Below, piece by piece: positions 11,575-19,584 of a stretch of DNA of 31,536 bases. Where the stretch lies: the NCBI GenBank assembly GCA_009746045.1, contig RPFO01001978.1:1-31536 (forward strand), read 5' to 3'. The number at the start of each line of letters is the position of its first letter. Positions within the stretch are counted from its first letter, which is position 1. The notes below the pieces were generated by a model. The model did no database searches. It saw only the letters and a list, made by a program, of their open reading frames with translations, and was not told the origin of the DNA. The stretch comes from Mesostigma viride (taxonomy: Eukaryota > Streptophyta > Mesostigmatophyceae > Mesostigmatales > Mesostigmataceae). The position numbers were made by a program, and so were the translations under genes.

Positions 11575-11670
11575 TGGGATACCCTTCGCCAGCCTGCTTG
11601 GCATCGAGTAGGATAAGATCTTGGAACCAGTAAGGGGGCTTCGCTTGTTGCGGCAGATGGTGCAATCCAT
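11575..11670 (-). CDS. Possible first coding exon of the large gene (Cys motif)
   Basis: An ATG at 11670 begins MDCTICRNKRSPL, with a C-x2-C pair at residues 3 and 6. Thirty-two codons later there is a donor-like CCA|GTACGT in phase 0, which would join in phase to the acceptor at 11029. A CAG lies six bases before the ATG (GCGCGCAG-ATCACA-ATG), as in several genes of the cluster further right. If not spliced here, the frame continues to a stop near 11464 as a 68-residue protein. The exon call is inference from phase agreement and the start context. Confidence 0.35.
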
Positions 11671-11685
11671 TGTGATCTGCGCGCA

Positions 11686-12020
11686 AAACATACACAAACG
11701 AACAACCCTCATAGGTTGAGCAATCCAGAAAATCATGCCATTACTGTAACAACATGGGCAAAGCATACACAAACGAACAACCATCATAGATTGAGCTAGC
11801 AATCCACAACATTATGCCATTACTGTAACAACATGGGCAAAGCATACACAAACGAACAACCATCATAGATTGAGCTAGCAATCCACAACATCATGCCATT
11901 ACTGTAACAACATGGGCAAAGCATACACAAACGAACAACCATCATAGATAGAGCAATCCACAACATCATGCCATTAATGTAATAACATGGGCAAAACATA
12001 CACAAACAAATAGCCATGAT
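11686..12020. repeat. ~79-bp tandem repeat
   Basis: Four and a fraction copies of a 75-79 bp unit containing CATACACAAACGAACAAC and CATGCCATTACTGTAAC. The two central copies are nearly identical (79 bp) and the outer ones lack a short GCTA-type segment. There is no coding potential. It lies between the large gene and the plastid rpoB fragment. Confidence 0.9.
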
Positions 12021-12140
12021 AGGGCATTAAGAGAATAGCCATGATTGGGGCAATAAGAGAATTTTTTTGTTCAATTCAATGATCACAATTTATGCACACA
12101 GTCGATGCATTCATAAATGAGGCAGGTTCTTCCGAAAATT

Positions 12141-12360
12141 GGCTCCGTCGTAGAGTGTCAACGGCCAACTTGCAAACACGCACGTTACATGATATACATA
12201 CCTAGTCATTATGGTCCTATACAAACGCCAGAAGGGCCTAATACCGGTTTAATTGGATCTTTAGCTACGCATAGTAAAGTAAATGAATATGTTTTCCTGT
12301 CCTTTTTATACATTACAAAAAAATCAAGTAATTAAAAGTGAAATACCTATTCTATTAACC
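12141..12360 (+). pseudogene. rpoB: Plastid RNA polymerase beta subunit fragment (left part)
   Basis: Translated with frame changes, this segment matches the conserved middle of plastid/bacterial Rpo[10 protein letters not shown], then [34 protein letters not shown] and [18 protein letters not shown]. The usual RIC between HYG and PI(E/Q)TPEGPN is absent, consistent with a 9-bp deletion, and small indels break the frame before PSHYG and after NEY. It is therefore a decayed fragment, not a working gene. Base composition is AT-rich, unlike the neighbours. It ends at ILLT exactly where the retroelement begins, and RpoB homology resumes at 16899. The likely origin is plastid DNA transferred to the nucleus. 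Confidence 0.85.
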
Positions 12361-12483
12361 GTGGAACTCCAGGGTAACCAGACTCTTTATTAAAACAATG
12401 AGTGGAGCACATACAAAAGGCAGGCCACATCCCGGCCGCCGATGCTCATGGGAACACTTATTGCTTGGCAAAGGCTAGCCTTA

Positions 12484-12963
12484 CCCCCAAACACGCAGGG
12501 AGGGTGGGCGGGAAAAGAAAATGCAGTGACGGAGGATGGTTTCAGACATCACATCTTCTACCACCACTGACTGAGTCTTGCCCTTAGAGGTCTTGGTAGA
12601 CCTCAGCAGTAGGGCGCCCCGTTGAGCCGGCCCAAGCCGAACGTCAGGCTGGAGGCGCACATGGCCAACACGGAGGTTCAGCGCCTCCGAGATTCGCAGG
12701 TAATGGCGGAACACGATGACAACCAGCAGGCCCGCAAGGCGCTGACCTTGCATGACCATCGTGCTGGCAAGTGCAAACGCCGCCTCCCATGGAATGGGAG
12801 GAGGGGCACGGGGGGGCACAAGTGTTTTCCACCCAGCGAGGACGCCACGGGCCAAGTCCCACCGCTTCACCATACCGGGATAATAAAGTTGCAACCCCAT
12901 CAAGGCATTGACACACACTTGGCGGCTGTACCCCGAAAATGAGCCCAGGCGACATACGCACAA
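12484..12963 (-). pseudogene. Tyrosine recombinase fragment
   Basis: The N-terminal helical core-binding part sits at the end of the upstream RT frame (TLLAYRRGLDSLLTWW). This frame continues it after a one-base shift near 12933-12936 (a short C run). It includes HYLRISEALNLRVGHV, in which the Arg is the expected first catalytic residue of the tyrosine recombinase (phage integrase) family. The frame stops after LRHCIFFSRPP, before the HxxR motif and the catalytic Tyr that the family needs. The missing part is not found in the ~120 bp before the element border. The copy is therefore unlikely to encode an active recombinase. Confidence 0.75.
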
Positions 12964-15313
12964 AATGTCTCCTCAAGGGTGTCAGCTCGTGACGATGACC
13001 CGTCCGCCCGCCCACCAGCCTCCCACCAAGTCAAGAGGGAATCAAGACCACGACGGTAGGCCAGCAAAGTAGCCGGCTTTACTTTCCCCTCTAGCAATGG
13101 AAGGTAGCTAACAGGTGCAGGGGGCCCCGGGTTAGGATGGATGCCTTCCGCGGTCAGGTCGCGCACCCAGCCTGCCAAGAAAGTCGCCATGGATTGGCCG
13201 CGAGAAACGCCATCGGCTGGTTGAAGTGCACTCGGCGTCCACACCCACTGGGAACGACTCCCCGTGGCGAGGGTCAGCGCGCACAAGCGGCGGCACTGCT
13301 TGTTGAGCTTGTGGGATGAGGACCGCCCCTTAGCCAAGCAGCCCAACGCCGCGGTGGAGTCCACCAACCTCACCACCCGCTTGCCTCGGTTTGCCAAGCT
13401 GCGCGCACTCCTCTCCACGCCCTTCACTGCAGCCCGCACCTCCTTCTCGTTGATGTGCATCCCCGGATCCCGCCAACGACTCCGGACCCCAACCCGCCAT
13501 TGCTGGCTAGTGATTGCTTGTTGCGCCCGCGCGCTCAGTGGCCTAGGGCCAGCGTAGGCCACCTCACTTGGTATGAGCAAAGTCGGGTACCCCCGCACCT
13601 CTCGTGCCCTCGCCAGCTCCGTCACATCGCCCGGCTCCATGGTTGCGTACACGACACCTTGCCCGTAGGTGGACGCGTCAGATGCAACCACCTCACGGGC
13701 CAAAGGTGCGCTTCGGTCAACCCTTAGCATGGGAGCCAAGGCCAGGGCACACTCTAACTCCTCCCGCACCCCGGCCCACAGCACCCAGGATCGCTGCCCC
13801 CACCCTTGCAGGCTGATGAATTTGAAACATTGCTGCCAAATGGACAAGCAGCTGCGGCTTAACATCTGCAGCCACAACCACCGCCCCAAGACGGCAGCCA
13901 GCCCCTCGGCCGTAGCTCGGCCTCGAGTGAGTATAGCCTGCGTGTGGGCGATCACAAGGTTGAGCTGCTTGACCGTTGGTTCCAGCACGCCGTTCCGTCG
14001 GTGCACCACCCCTAGGGCTTCTAGCTCGTCCCCTTCCAGGCTCGCCATCTTAGTCTTCTCCTTAGACGGCACAAGGTTGTTAGGGAGGTAGCCTTCCTCA
14101 ATAGCGCGCGTGATGAGCTGGTTCACCGCCTCGCAGGTCCGCCCGTTGCTGGCCACCAAGTCATCAATAGTGATGGACAGCATGGGGGCAGGGGGGTTTT
14201 CCAGGTCAATCTGAAGCTCCCCGGCGCGCTCCTCCTTGTACTCGATGGCCAAGCGCAGTGGCTGGCCACACTCGTCGCGCACCAAGGTGAGCTCACCTGC
14301 GCTTGAGAGGTAGTTGACCTGGCGCCTCGGATCCAGGGCACCGGTCATGTAGAGCACCATCTCATGGATGGCCTCCCCCAGCGCCACCGCATGGGAATGT
14401 CCCATGGCCAGCACCTTGAGCACGGGCCACACCTTCCGCCTGGGCCCTGCCAGACCTACGCTAGTCGACCACACACTAGGAAGCCCTTGGTAGTCCCACC
14501 ACCACTCGGGCACCTCGATGGAATAGTAGTATGACACGAGGTCGCTCTTGGCGCAGTAGCACCAGCCTTTGATGTAGACCTCCACGAGGATGCCCAGGTG
14601 GGGTAGCAGGATCTTGGGGGGGTCCACCCACAGCAGGTTGCCCAGCTTCCTGTTGACGATGAACCGAAGCTCACCCACCCCCTTGGCCACTCCAAAGCAG
14701 CCATCCACCCACTTGGGCCGCCTCTCCCGGAACGCCACCATGCCCACGCCCGCTGCCCGGCTCATGAGCTTGCCCCATTCAGCCATGGAGCATCCCCGGC
14801 TGGGCTTGGGCACATTCCAATACTTTGCGCTCGCCACGACCGCTGGCTTGATGCAGTTCTCTTCGCTGGCATATATCTCCCGCCAGCTCGGCCGCATAGC
14901 CAACAGGTCGAGCAGCCGTGCCTTCCCCGCCACCTCCGCCTTTGGTAGACTCACCGCGTCCGCGCGCAGTTGTTCATACTTATTCTGCTTCCCATATATT
15001 GCATCAGCACCTTCTTGCTCCTGGCCTGTCGCAACGCCCCCTACGCGGCGACTGTGCCAGGTGCAGTGCCTCTTGACCCTCGCAAGGGCCTCCTCCCTCC
15101 CCTTAGAGCACGCCCCTCTAGGGTTAGGAGGAGGGTCTTGCCCCCCTCCCCACAGCCAATTAAGCCAACGCACTACCTTGCATTGCAGTGTGTACTCGCG
15201 GTGGCGGCGCGTGGCACGCTGTCGCCGGCGTGCCGATCTCACCCTGCCCCACGCGGTGTACGCTGGCCTAAGTGGGTATGGCAGCGGGAAAAGGGAGCGG
15301 TCCCGCTGGGATT
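12900..15313 (-). CDS. Reverse transcriptase / RNase H polyprotein of retroelement
   Basis: This is one long open frame; the frame itself extends up to 15446 but overlaps gag there, so the true start is uncertain. The RT region (about 14700-14140) shows RFIVNRKLGNLLW, SDLVSYYYSIEVP and the metal-binding core SITIDDLVAS, in which Thr-Ile precedes the DD pair instead of the usual Tyr-x-DD. The RNase H region follows, with ASDASTYGQGVVY (about 13680), an Asp-containing LVDSTAALGCLAKG (about 13350) and PADGVSRG (about 13205). This matches the DIRS-type RNase H layout. The frame ends in the N-terminal part of the tyrosine recombinase, just before a one-base break. It would make cDNA from the element RNA. 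Confidence 0.85.
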
Positions 15314-16365
15314 CTATTTCCCTACTTGTTGAGCCTTGCTGAGCTTGTCCAAGAGGATGGCAGTTTGGAGAGCTGCCTTGACAGCCGGGGTGGCTGACAG
15401 TGCAGCCTCCTCCCCCAATGGCAGGAGGTGGCTGGCCACCTTCCACCCCCCCCTCCTTGCCCTTCCACCTGCAGCAAGGCCGCCACCACCCTCATTAGGT
15501 ACTCCATGCCCACAAGCTCCCCGGCTGCTGAGCCCAGCTCCTTGAGAAGGGTGTCCATGGCCAATGCAATGTTCATGACAATTTTCCTGTTCTCCATGTT
15601 CCGCCAATTTCCAGGCTTTACCGTCATGACCCACGACCGGATTCCCATCCCATTGTCGCTGGCGTCCTCCAACACCCCCGGCAGCACCCGCTCCGAAACC
15701 CGATATTTCACGCTCTTGGCTCGGCTTGGCAGCGCCACCCCTTTCGAGGCCTTGAAGTGGCTTCCCGCCCCCTCCATTCCTCCCAGCGCTGCCTTCAAAC
15801 CTTGCATGAATTTCTCGGCTGCGACCTCCCCCTCCTCGTCCTCCTCGTCGTCCTGATTTTCGGTTTCCGGAGGTGCCCCAACGAATGTCGCCAACCTCGC
15901 CCTCATTTCCTTTCCGACAGCCCCCCCACCTGCCGAAACCTTGGCCGCGCCTTTCGGCTTGGCCATTTTTCGCTGCGCAGGTGTCGTTGGTGGCAGCGCC
16001 TGATCCTCCTCGTCCGCCGCGAGATCTGCCACGGCCAGCAGTTTTGCCACCAACGTTCCGTTTGGGTCACGTGCGTCCAACACGTCGCCAACATCAACGT
16101 GATCGGCCAGCAACTGCACGACAGACTTCAGCTGGCTCGAGCTCCACGAGCTGGCGTCCGTCACCCAGTCCTCGGCACCGAAGACCTGCTCGACTGCCCC
16201 CACCGCCTCTGCGGGGCTGATGCACTTGGCGAGCAGAGTGGCGAGCTGCTTCTTTTTGGCGCTGAAGGCGACTGGCGCGTGACTGGCGGCAGCAGCCCGC
16301 GGTGTGGGCGTCCCGTCCTCCCCGCGCGCTGCCTGCCCTCCTGTAGCTTTGCGCCCCTTCGGCAT
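15314..16365 (-). CDS. Gag-like protein of retroelement (frameshifted near 3' end)
   Basis: The ATG at 16365 opens MPKGRKATGGQ, a basic, Ala-rich N-terminus. A helical part follows (KKKQLATLLAKCISPAEAV, SQLKSVVQLLADHVDV), then an acidic stretch (DDEEDEEGEVAAE) and a C-terminal helical part (RNMENRKIVMNIALAMD). At an 8-C run (15446-15453) the frame slips. The alternative frame continues WKVASHLLPLGEEAALS to AQQVGK and stops at 15314, which looks like the genuine C-terminus. No zinc knuckle is seen. The assignment as Gag rests on position before RT and on composition, since Gag proteins of this order are poorly conserved. Confidence 0.65.
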
Positions 16366-16575
16366 TGCTGCTCAGGGCCAAAAATGGCTCCGACAGTACA
16401 GGTTCGTCAAACCAGAGGTTCGTTTCCCCTGGCTTGCTGTCGCCGCCCTCGTGAAAAGAAAAGAAAAGAGGCCGACCTTAGCTAGGTGGGTTTGTTTTTG
16501 TCCTTTTTTGCGTGTCATGCGGCCTTGGCCCGGACGGCATTTTTTCGCCACGCAAATGTTGCGTCTGAACAAATG

Positions 16576-16622
16576 ACGCCATGTGGCGTTCTAATTGCCG
16601 GCAGCTTACGTAAGGCTGCCGG
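16576..16622. promoter_or_regulatory. Two adjacent hairpins upstream of gag
   Basis: ACGCC-ATGT-GGCGT (16576-16589) is followed by a strong stem: CCGGCAGC (16598-16605) pairs with GCTGCCGG (16615-16622) across a loop TTACGTAAG. They lie ~210-260 bp upstream of the gag start within the retroelement's 5' region. The role is unknown; structured leaders are common in retroelement RNAs. Confidence 0.6.
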
Positions 16623-16753
16623 GGCTATTAGGTCACATATTGCGTGAGAGAAAGAATCTAGATCTAGTTAATCACTACGCCATGAGCCAAGAAACCTAGA
16701 CAGTGGCAGGTTTATATCTCAACGTAGCTCCTGCCACCTGGCCAAGAAAAAAC

Positions 16754-16787
16754 TGGCCAAAGCTTTGGCCACGACTGATCCGGATCA
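16754..16787. repeat. Two perfect palindromes in retroelement upstream end
   Basis: TGGCCAAAGCTTTGGCCA (16754-16771) and TGATCCGGATCA (16776-16787) are perfect palindromes five bases apart. Nearby GTGGCAGG (about 16703) and CCTGCCAC (about 16731) form an 8-bp inverted repeat. Together they sit in the terminal ~200 bp of the element and may mark its noncoding end. Confidence 0.6.
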
Positions 16788-16898
16788 GGCCGCACCGGCC
16801 TCAAAAGGTTTGTCACGTGAACCCAATAACCTAGCTATAGCGGCTACCCTTCCATCTCACTATAAAGAAACTATGTTCAGAGAACCACGATTTTTATA

Positions 16899-17147
16899 CC
16901 TCCAGATCAACAAGATCAATTTAAATTCGCCCCAGAATATTTATTACTTTCTTGTTACTCTAGTGTTGAAAATAATTATGTTCCTGTGCGATATAAACCA
17001 GAATTTAGTAGTAAAGCAGAAAAAGTCGATTATTTGGGGATTTCTCTAACGCAAGCTTCAATAGCTACTTCATTTATTCCCTTGGTGGAACATGATGATG
17101 CAAACCGAGCATTAATGGGTTGTAATATGCAAAGACAAGCAGTTCCA
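16899..17147 (+). pseudogene. rpoB: Plastid RNA polymerase beta subunit fragment (right part)
   Basis: The frame reads [55 protein letters not shown] and [20 protein letters not shown], ending RQAVP before a stop. [19 protein letters not shown] is a hallmark of RpoB. This part is open over ~80 codons. It follows directly on the ILLT end of the left fragment (12360) in the protein order, so both come from one plastid-derived insert split by the retroelement. The rest of rpoB is absent. Confidence 0.9.
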
Positions 17148-17386
17148 TGACACCAAGGTTGAGACTTGCATGCATGGGACAAGAAAAACCTCGTTGCAAG
17201 GGTTGAAACAATAACGAAATTGTATGACGACAGACACATAAAATGTAAGGCTTGCTCAGTATTATTATTTACCCATCAATCAATTTTAAAGGCAAGGAAA
17301 TGTTGAAATACGGACGACCGTCCCAAGTTCGCCAGCATTAACAAAAGCATTTCTGTGACAAGAACAGTGGGCGACCATTCCCATTA
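17148..17386. other. Spacer
   Basis: No gene is recognised. The stretch lies downstream of the minus-strand zinc-motif gene (stop at 17387) and would hold its 3' UTR. No palindrome copy and no AATAAA on the minus strand were noticed close to the stop. Confidence 0.5.
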
Positions 17387-18175
17387 TTATCTTTTCCTCT
17401 TTTGTTTCTTCCCCTTCCCGGACTCGCATTCATAACCGACGTCCGCCATCCCCAAACGATGCAAAATTTTGTTGGAGCTCTGCATCTTCTCCAACAGTTC
17501 TTGATCCGATTCCTCCTTTGCACGACGCGCTTCCTCTGCCTTCGCCTTTGCGGCCTCCACATCTGCATCTATATCCGCCTTCACCACCATCCTGATCAAA
17601 CGGTCCCGCTCCTCAGGCCTCGGGAGCGTCGGCAGTCCCACCGGCTCTGCGGCAAGAAGAGCCTCCAAAATATCCTTGTGCAGTCTTTGTGCTTCCACAA
17701 ATCCATTATTCGTCATCAAGGTGTACGCGCATTCACGCGCCACACCCTGCAAGGAATCCCCCATGGTAACGTTAAGCCCATGAGCAAACCCGTACGCGCT
17801 GTCCCCCTCTCCAAAAATCTCGAGGTGCTGCCTGTCGAGGCGCACCAGCTCAACTTTCCGTTCCCCAGTGTGCGTTGCCGTCAAGTGGAGGACCGACCGT
17901 GTCATTCCGGTCTTCCCCATCAACATCTGCAAACTTGCTACGTATGCGATCCCACGAGCGCACACGTCCTCCAACTTCTCGGCAAAAGGTAGATGTGTCT
18001 TGCAATACACATCCAATCCCTCCAGTGGTCTATCACATCTAAGAAATCCACACCCCCCGTATGGATCCTTGGCATGTTGGTACTCGAGGTCGTGCGCTTG
18101 TAGGAACTTGTAATGTTCCGCGCACAGTCCCTCGACCCTTACGGGCTCCGTACAGATTTTGCATTTCGTTGCCAT
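17387..18175 (-). CDS. Small protein with two N-terminal Cys/His zinc-binding motifs (1)
   Basis: A 262-residue protein beginning MATKCKICTEPV. The N-terminus has two putative zinc sites: C-x2-C-x9-C-x2-H (KCKIC...GLCAEH) and, about 20 residues on, C-x4-C-x10-C-x2-H (GCGFLRC...YCKTH). The middle carries DSAYGFAHGL, a Ser-Ala-Tyr helix also seen in two neighbours. The C-terminus is a charged helix (AKAKAEEARRAKEESDQE) and ends in a basic KKQKRKR tail that may be nuclear-targeting. The start was chosen because CAG directly precedes this ATG (TTGCGCAG|ATGGCAACG), as in sister genes; the frame is open 17 codons upstream. No known family is recognised. The zinc-site arrangement points to a paralogous group with the genes at 18402-18974 and 19585-20367. 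Confidence 0.75.
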   Translation of the reverse strand: MATKCKICTEPVRVEGLCAEHYKFLQAHDLEYQHAKDPYGGCGFLRCDRPLEGLDVYCKTHLPFAEKLEDVCARGIAYVASLQMLMGKTGMTRSVLHLTATHTGERKVELVRLDRQHLEIFGEGDSAYGFAHGLNVTMGDSLQGVARECAYTLMTNNGFVEAQRLHKDILEALLAAEPVGLPTLPRPEERDRLIRMVVKADIDADVEAAKAKAEEARRAKEESDQELLEKMQSSNKILHRLGMADVGYECESGKGKKQKRKR

Positions 18176-18401
18176 CTGCGCAATTGCCATGAGTCCCATA
18201 CAGCAGCCATTGTATAACAGGGGCAATGAGCACCGTCAGAACCCCCTCTGGCGTCTTTCTCACACAATTCTCAATCTAGTCTTTTTGTGCAATAATTGTT
18301 GGTTCAAAGAAGGTCCGTTCAAAGAAGTTTTATGAGACAAAATAAATTAGTTTCAATTACACGCATCAGATTAATCAAATCATATTTTCTCCCTCTCTTT
18401 C
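18176..18401. other. AT-rich spacer
   Basis: It separates two minus-strand zinc-motif genes. It contains T-rich and A-rich stretches and no palindrome copy. No coding sequence is recognised. Confidence 0.4.
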
Positions 18402-18974
18402 TTACTGAGCAATTCTGTCCATCCTGCCCCTCTTTGCCGGCTTCTCATCAATCTCCTCATCAAAATCACACACACGTCTAATCTGCTGTCTAATCTGCTC
18501 TACCAACCCCCCCTTGCGCATCAGGTCTTTCACCTCCCCCTTCAAGAGCGCTGTCACGAGTCGCGCGCACTCATACGCGGACTCCGTGGCCAGGTCCCTT
18601 CCCATATCATGCCACACTTTGGCCGTTGGACAGTCGGGATGGTCTCCCATGTAAGCCCACACATGCCTTGGCGGCTTGTCCTCTCCGCCTATCCCCTCTC
18701 CAGGTCGCATCTGTCCCACCTCCTCTATCACCCACTCTGCATCACGCAGCATGAATCGAGGCTTCTTGTCAACATAGTACAAGACCAAAACCATGTTGTT
18801 GGGCCAAGGCTTCCACTTTTTCGTCACGATGTGACGGTCAATCGTCATCAGCCCGCTCTCGATTTCGGCAAACAACGCCCCCCATACGTCAGAATGCTTG
18901 GGACAGAACCACTCGCTGTCCGTCGGCATTCCTTCCCATTGACAATCCGGATGTTCGCATCGAATGGGGTCCAT
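18402..18974 (-). CDS. Small protein with N-terminal Cys/His zinc-binding motif (2)
   Basis: A 190-residue protein beginning MDPIRCEHPDCQWEG. One putative zinc site, C-x4-C-x12-C-x2-H (RCEHPDC...WFCPKH), is followed by a mixed alpha/beta-looking body with NNMVLVLYYVDKKPRF. A helix then carries ATESAYECARLVTALL, comparable to the Ser-Ala-Tyr helix of gene (1). The tail has basic patches (KPAKRGRMDR). The start is placed at the ATG directly after CACAG; the frame is open upstream but enters the palindrome. Two palindrome copies lie at 19028-19041 and 19063-19076, the nearer 54 bp upstream of the ATG. Function unknown. Confidence 0.72.
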   Translation of the reverse strand: MDPIRCEHPDCQWEGMPTDSEWFCPKHSDVWGALFAEIESGLMTIDRHIVTKKWKPWPNNMVLVLYYVDKKPRFMLRDAEWVIEEVGQMRPGEGIGGEDKPPRHVWAYMGDHPDCPTAKVWHDMGRDLATESAYECARLVTALLKGEVKDLMRKGGLVEQIRQQIRRVCDFDEEIDEKPAKRGRMDRIAQ

Positions 18975-19027
18975 CTGTGCACATCGATATTTTTTACACC
19001 ACCCGCAAACGCACGCATTCAGCAGGG

Positions 19028-19076
19028 TCAACGGCCGTTGGCCCTGTTAAATTCCACACATCCCAACGGCCGTTGG
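19028..19076. repeat. Two palindrome copies upstream of zinc-motif gene (2)
   Basis: TCAACGGCCGTTGG (19028-19041, one end base changed) and CCAACGGCCGTTGG (19063-19076), 35 bp apart. They lie in the spacer between two minus-strand genes. Confidence 0.95.
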
Positions 19077-19130
19077 CCTTAGACGCACAAAACTTGACAC
19101 CATCAGGCGATTTTTTCCAAATGATTCTTC

Positions 19131-19136
19131 TTTATT
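19131..19136 (-). terminator. Poly(A) signal AATAAA
   Basis: AATAAA on the minus strand lies 33 bases after the stop of the small acidic gene at 19169-19513, inside an A/T-rich stretch. It is a plausible eukaryotic polyadenylation signal for that gene. Confidence 0.5.
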
Positions 19137-19168
19137 AAATAAATTTACATTCATCCTAAAATCACATT

Positions 19169-19513
19169 CTAGTCAACATCCTCCCCATCTTTAGTGGGTT
19201 GCATTCGACCCCAATTGTCGTTCATAAAACTGACCAAAACATGAGCCGGAGTCCCCACATCCTCCTCACGCCTCAATTTACGCAATACACCTTTAGCAAT
19301 TCCACCATACCCATCAACCTCCGACATCATCATGCCCACGCCATCAAGACGTTCAGCGTGCAATTGCCCGTCCTCTTCGAGAACCAGATCGGGCAGGTCT
19401 TCCAGTTCGGCCTCCACAATCTCTATCAGGTTTTCCTTTGTAGTCTCCCCCCCTTCCTTTCCTTCTTTTCCGCACTCCATCCTACACCCTGCCCCTGCAC
19501 AACCGACGTCCAT
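19169..19513 (-). CDS. Small acidic protein with N-terminal Cys cluster
   Basis: A 114-residue protein, MDVGCAGAGCRMECGKE at the N-terminus (C-x4-C-x3-C), then an acidic Glu/Asp/Leu-rich helix (IEIVEAELEDLPDLVLEED). A conserved-looking end contains GGIAKGVLRKLRREED and HVLVSFMNDNW. It has no His partner for a full zinc site, so it may be a shortened relative of the zinc-motif genes around it; that is inference. A palindrome copy lies 45 bp upstream of the ATG. The stop of the next upstream gene (19585) is 13 bp beyond that copy, so the intergenic space is only ~70 bp. Confidence 0.6.
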   Translation of the reverse strand: MDVGCAGAGCRMECGKEGKEGGETTKENLIEIVEAELEDLPDLVLEEDGQLHAERLDGVGMMMSEVDGYGGIAKGVLRKLRREEDVGTPAHVLVSFMNDNWGRMQPTKDGEDVD

Positions 19514-19557
19514 GGCAAGTTAAGAAACGGACTCAGCTCACAGGACATTTTGCAAGT

Positions 19558-19571
19558 CCAACGGCCGTTGG
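19558..19571. repeat. Palindrome CCAACGGCCGTTGG between two close genes
   Basis: This single copy fills most of a 71-bp gap: 13 bp after the stop of zinc-motif gene (3) and 45 bp before the ATG of the small acidic gene. Confidence 0.95.
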
Positions 19572-19584
19572 CGACCAAAAACAC

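Larger units (their letters stand above)
12361..16898 (-). mobile_element. DIRS-order tyrosine-recombinase retrotransposon (defective copy)
   Basis: In minus-strand order the element carries a gag-like ORF, a reverse transcriptase/RNase H ORF and a tyrosine recombinase fragment. This layout is that of DIRS-order elements, which use a tyrosine recombinase in place of an integrase. The borders are set by the interrupted rpoB copy: homology stops at 12360 and resumes at 16899. A near-terminal CGTGG (12359-12363) and CCACG (16885-16889) may be part of short inverted ends; no split direct repeats were found by eye. AATAAA (sense) lies at 12386-12391 near the downstream end. Frameshifts at C runs and the missing recombinase C-terminus suggest a non-autonomous copy. 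Confidence 0.85.

Noticed and set aside
18290-18400. Further plastid rpoB-like fragment
   Set aside because: A short AT-rich stretch gives QRRSVQRSF-type sequence, but no convincing RpoB motif is present.
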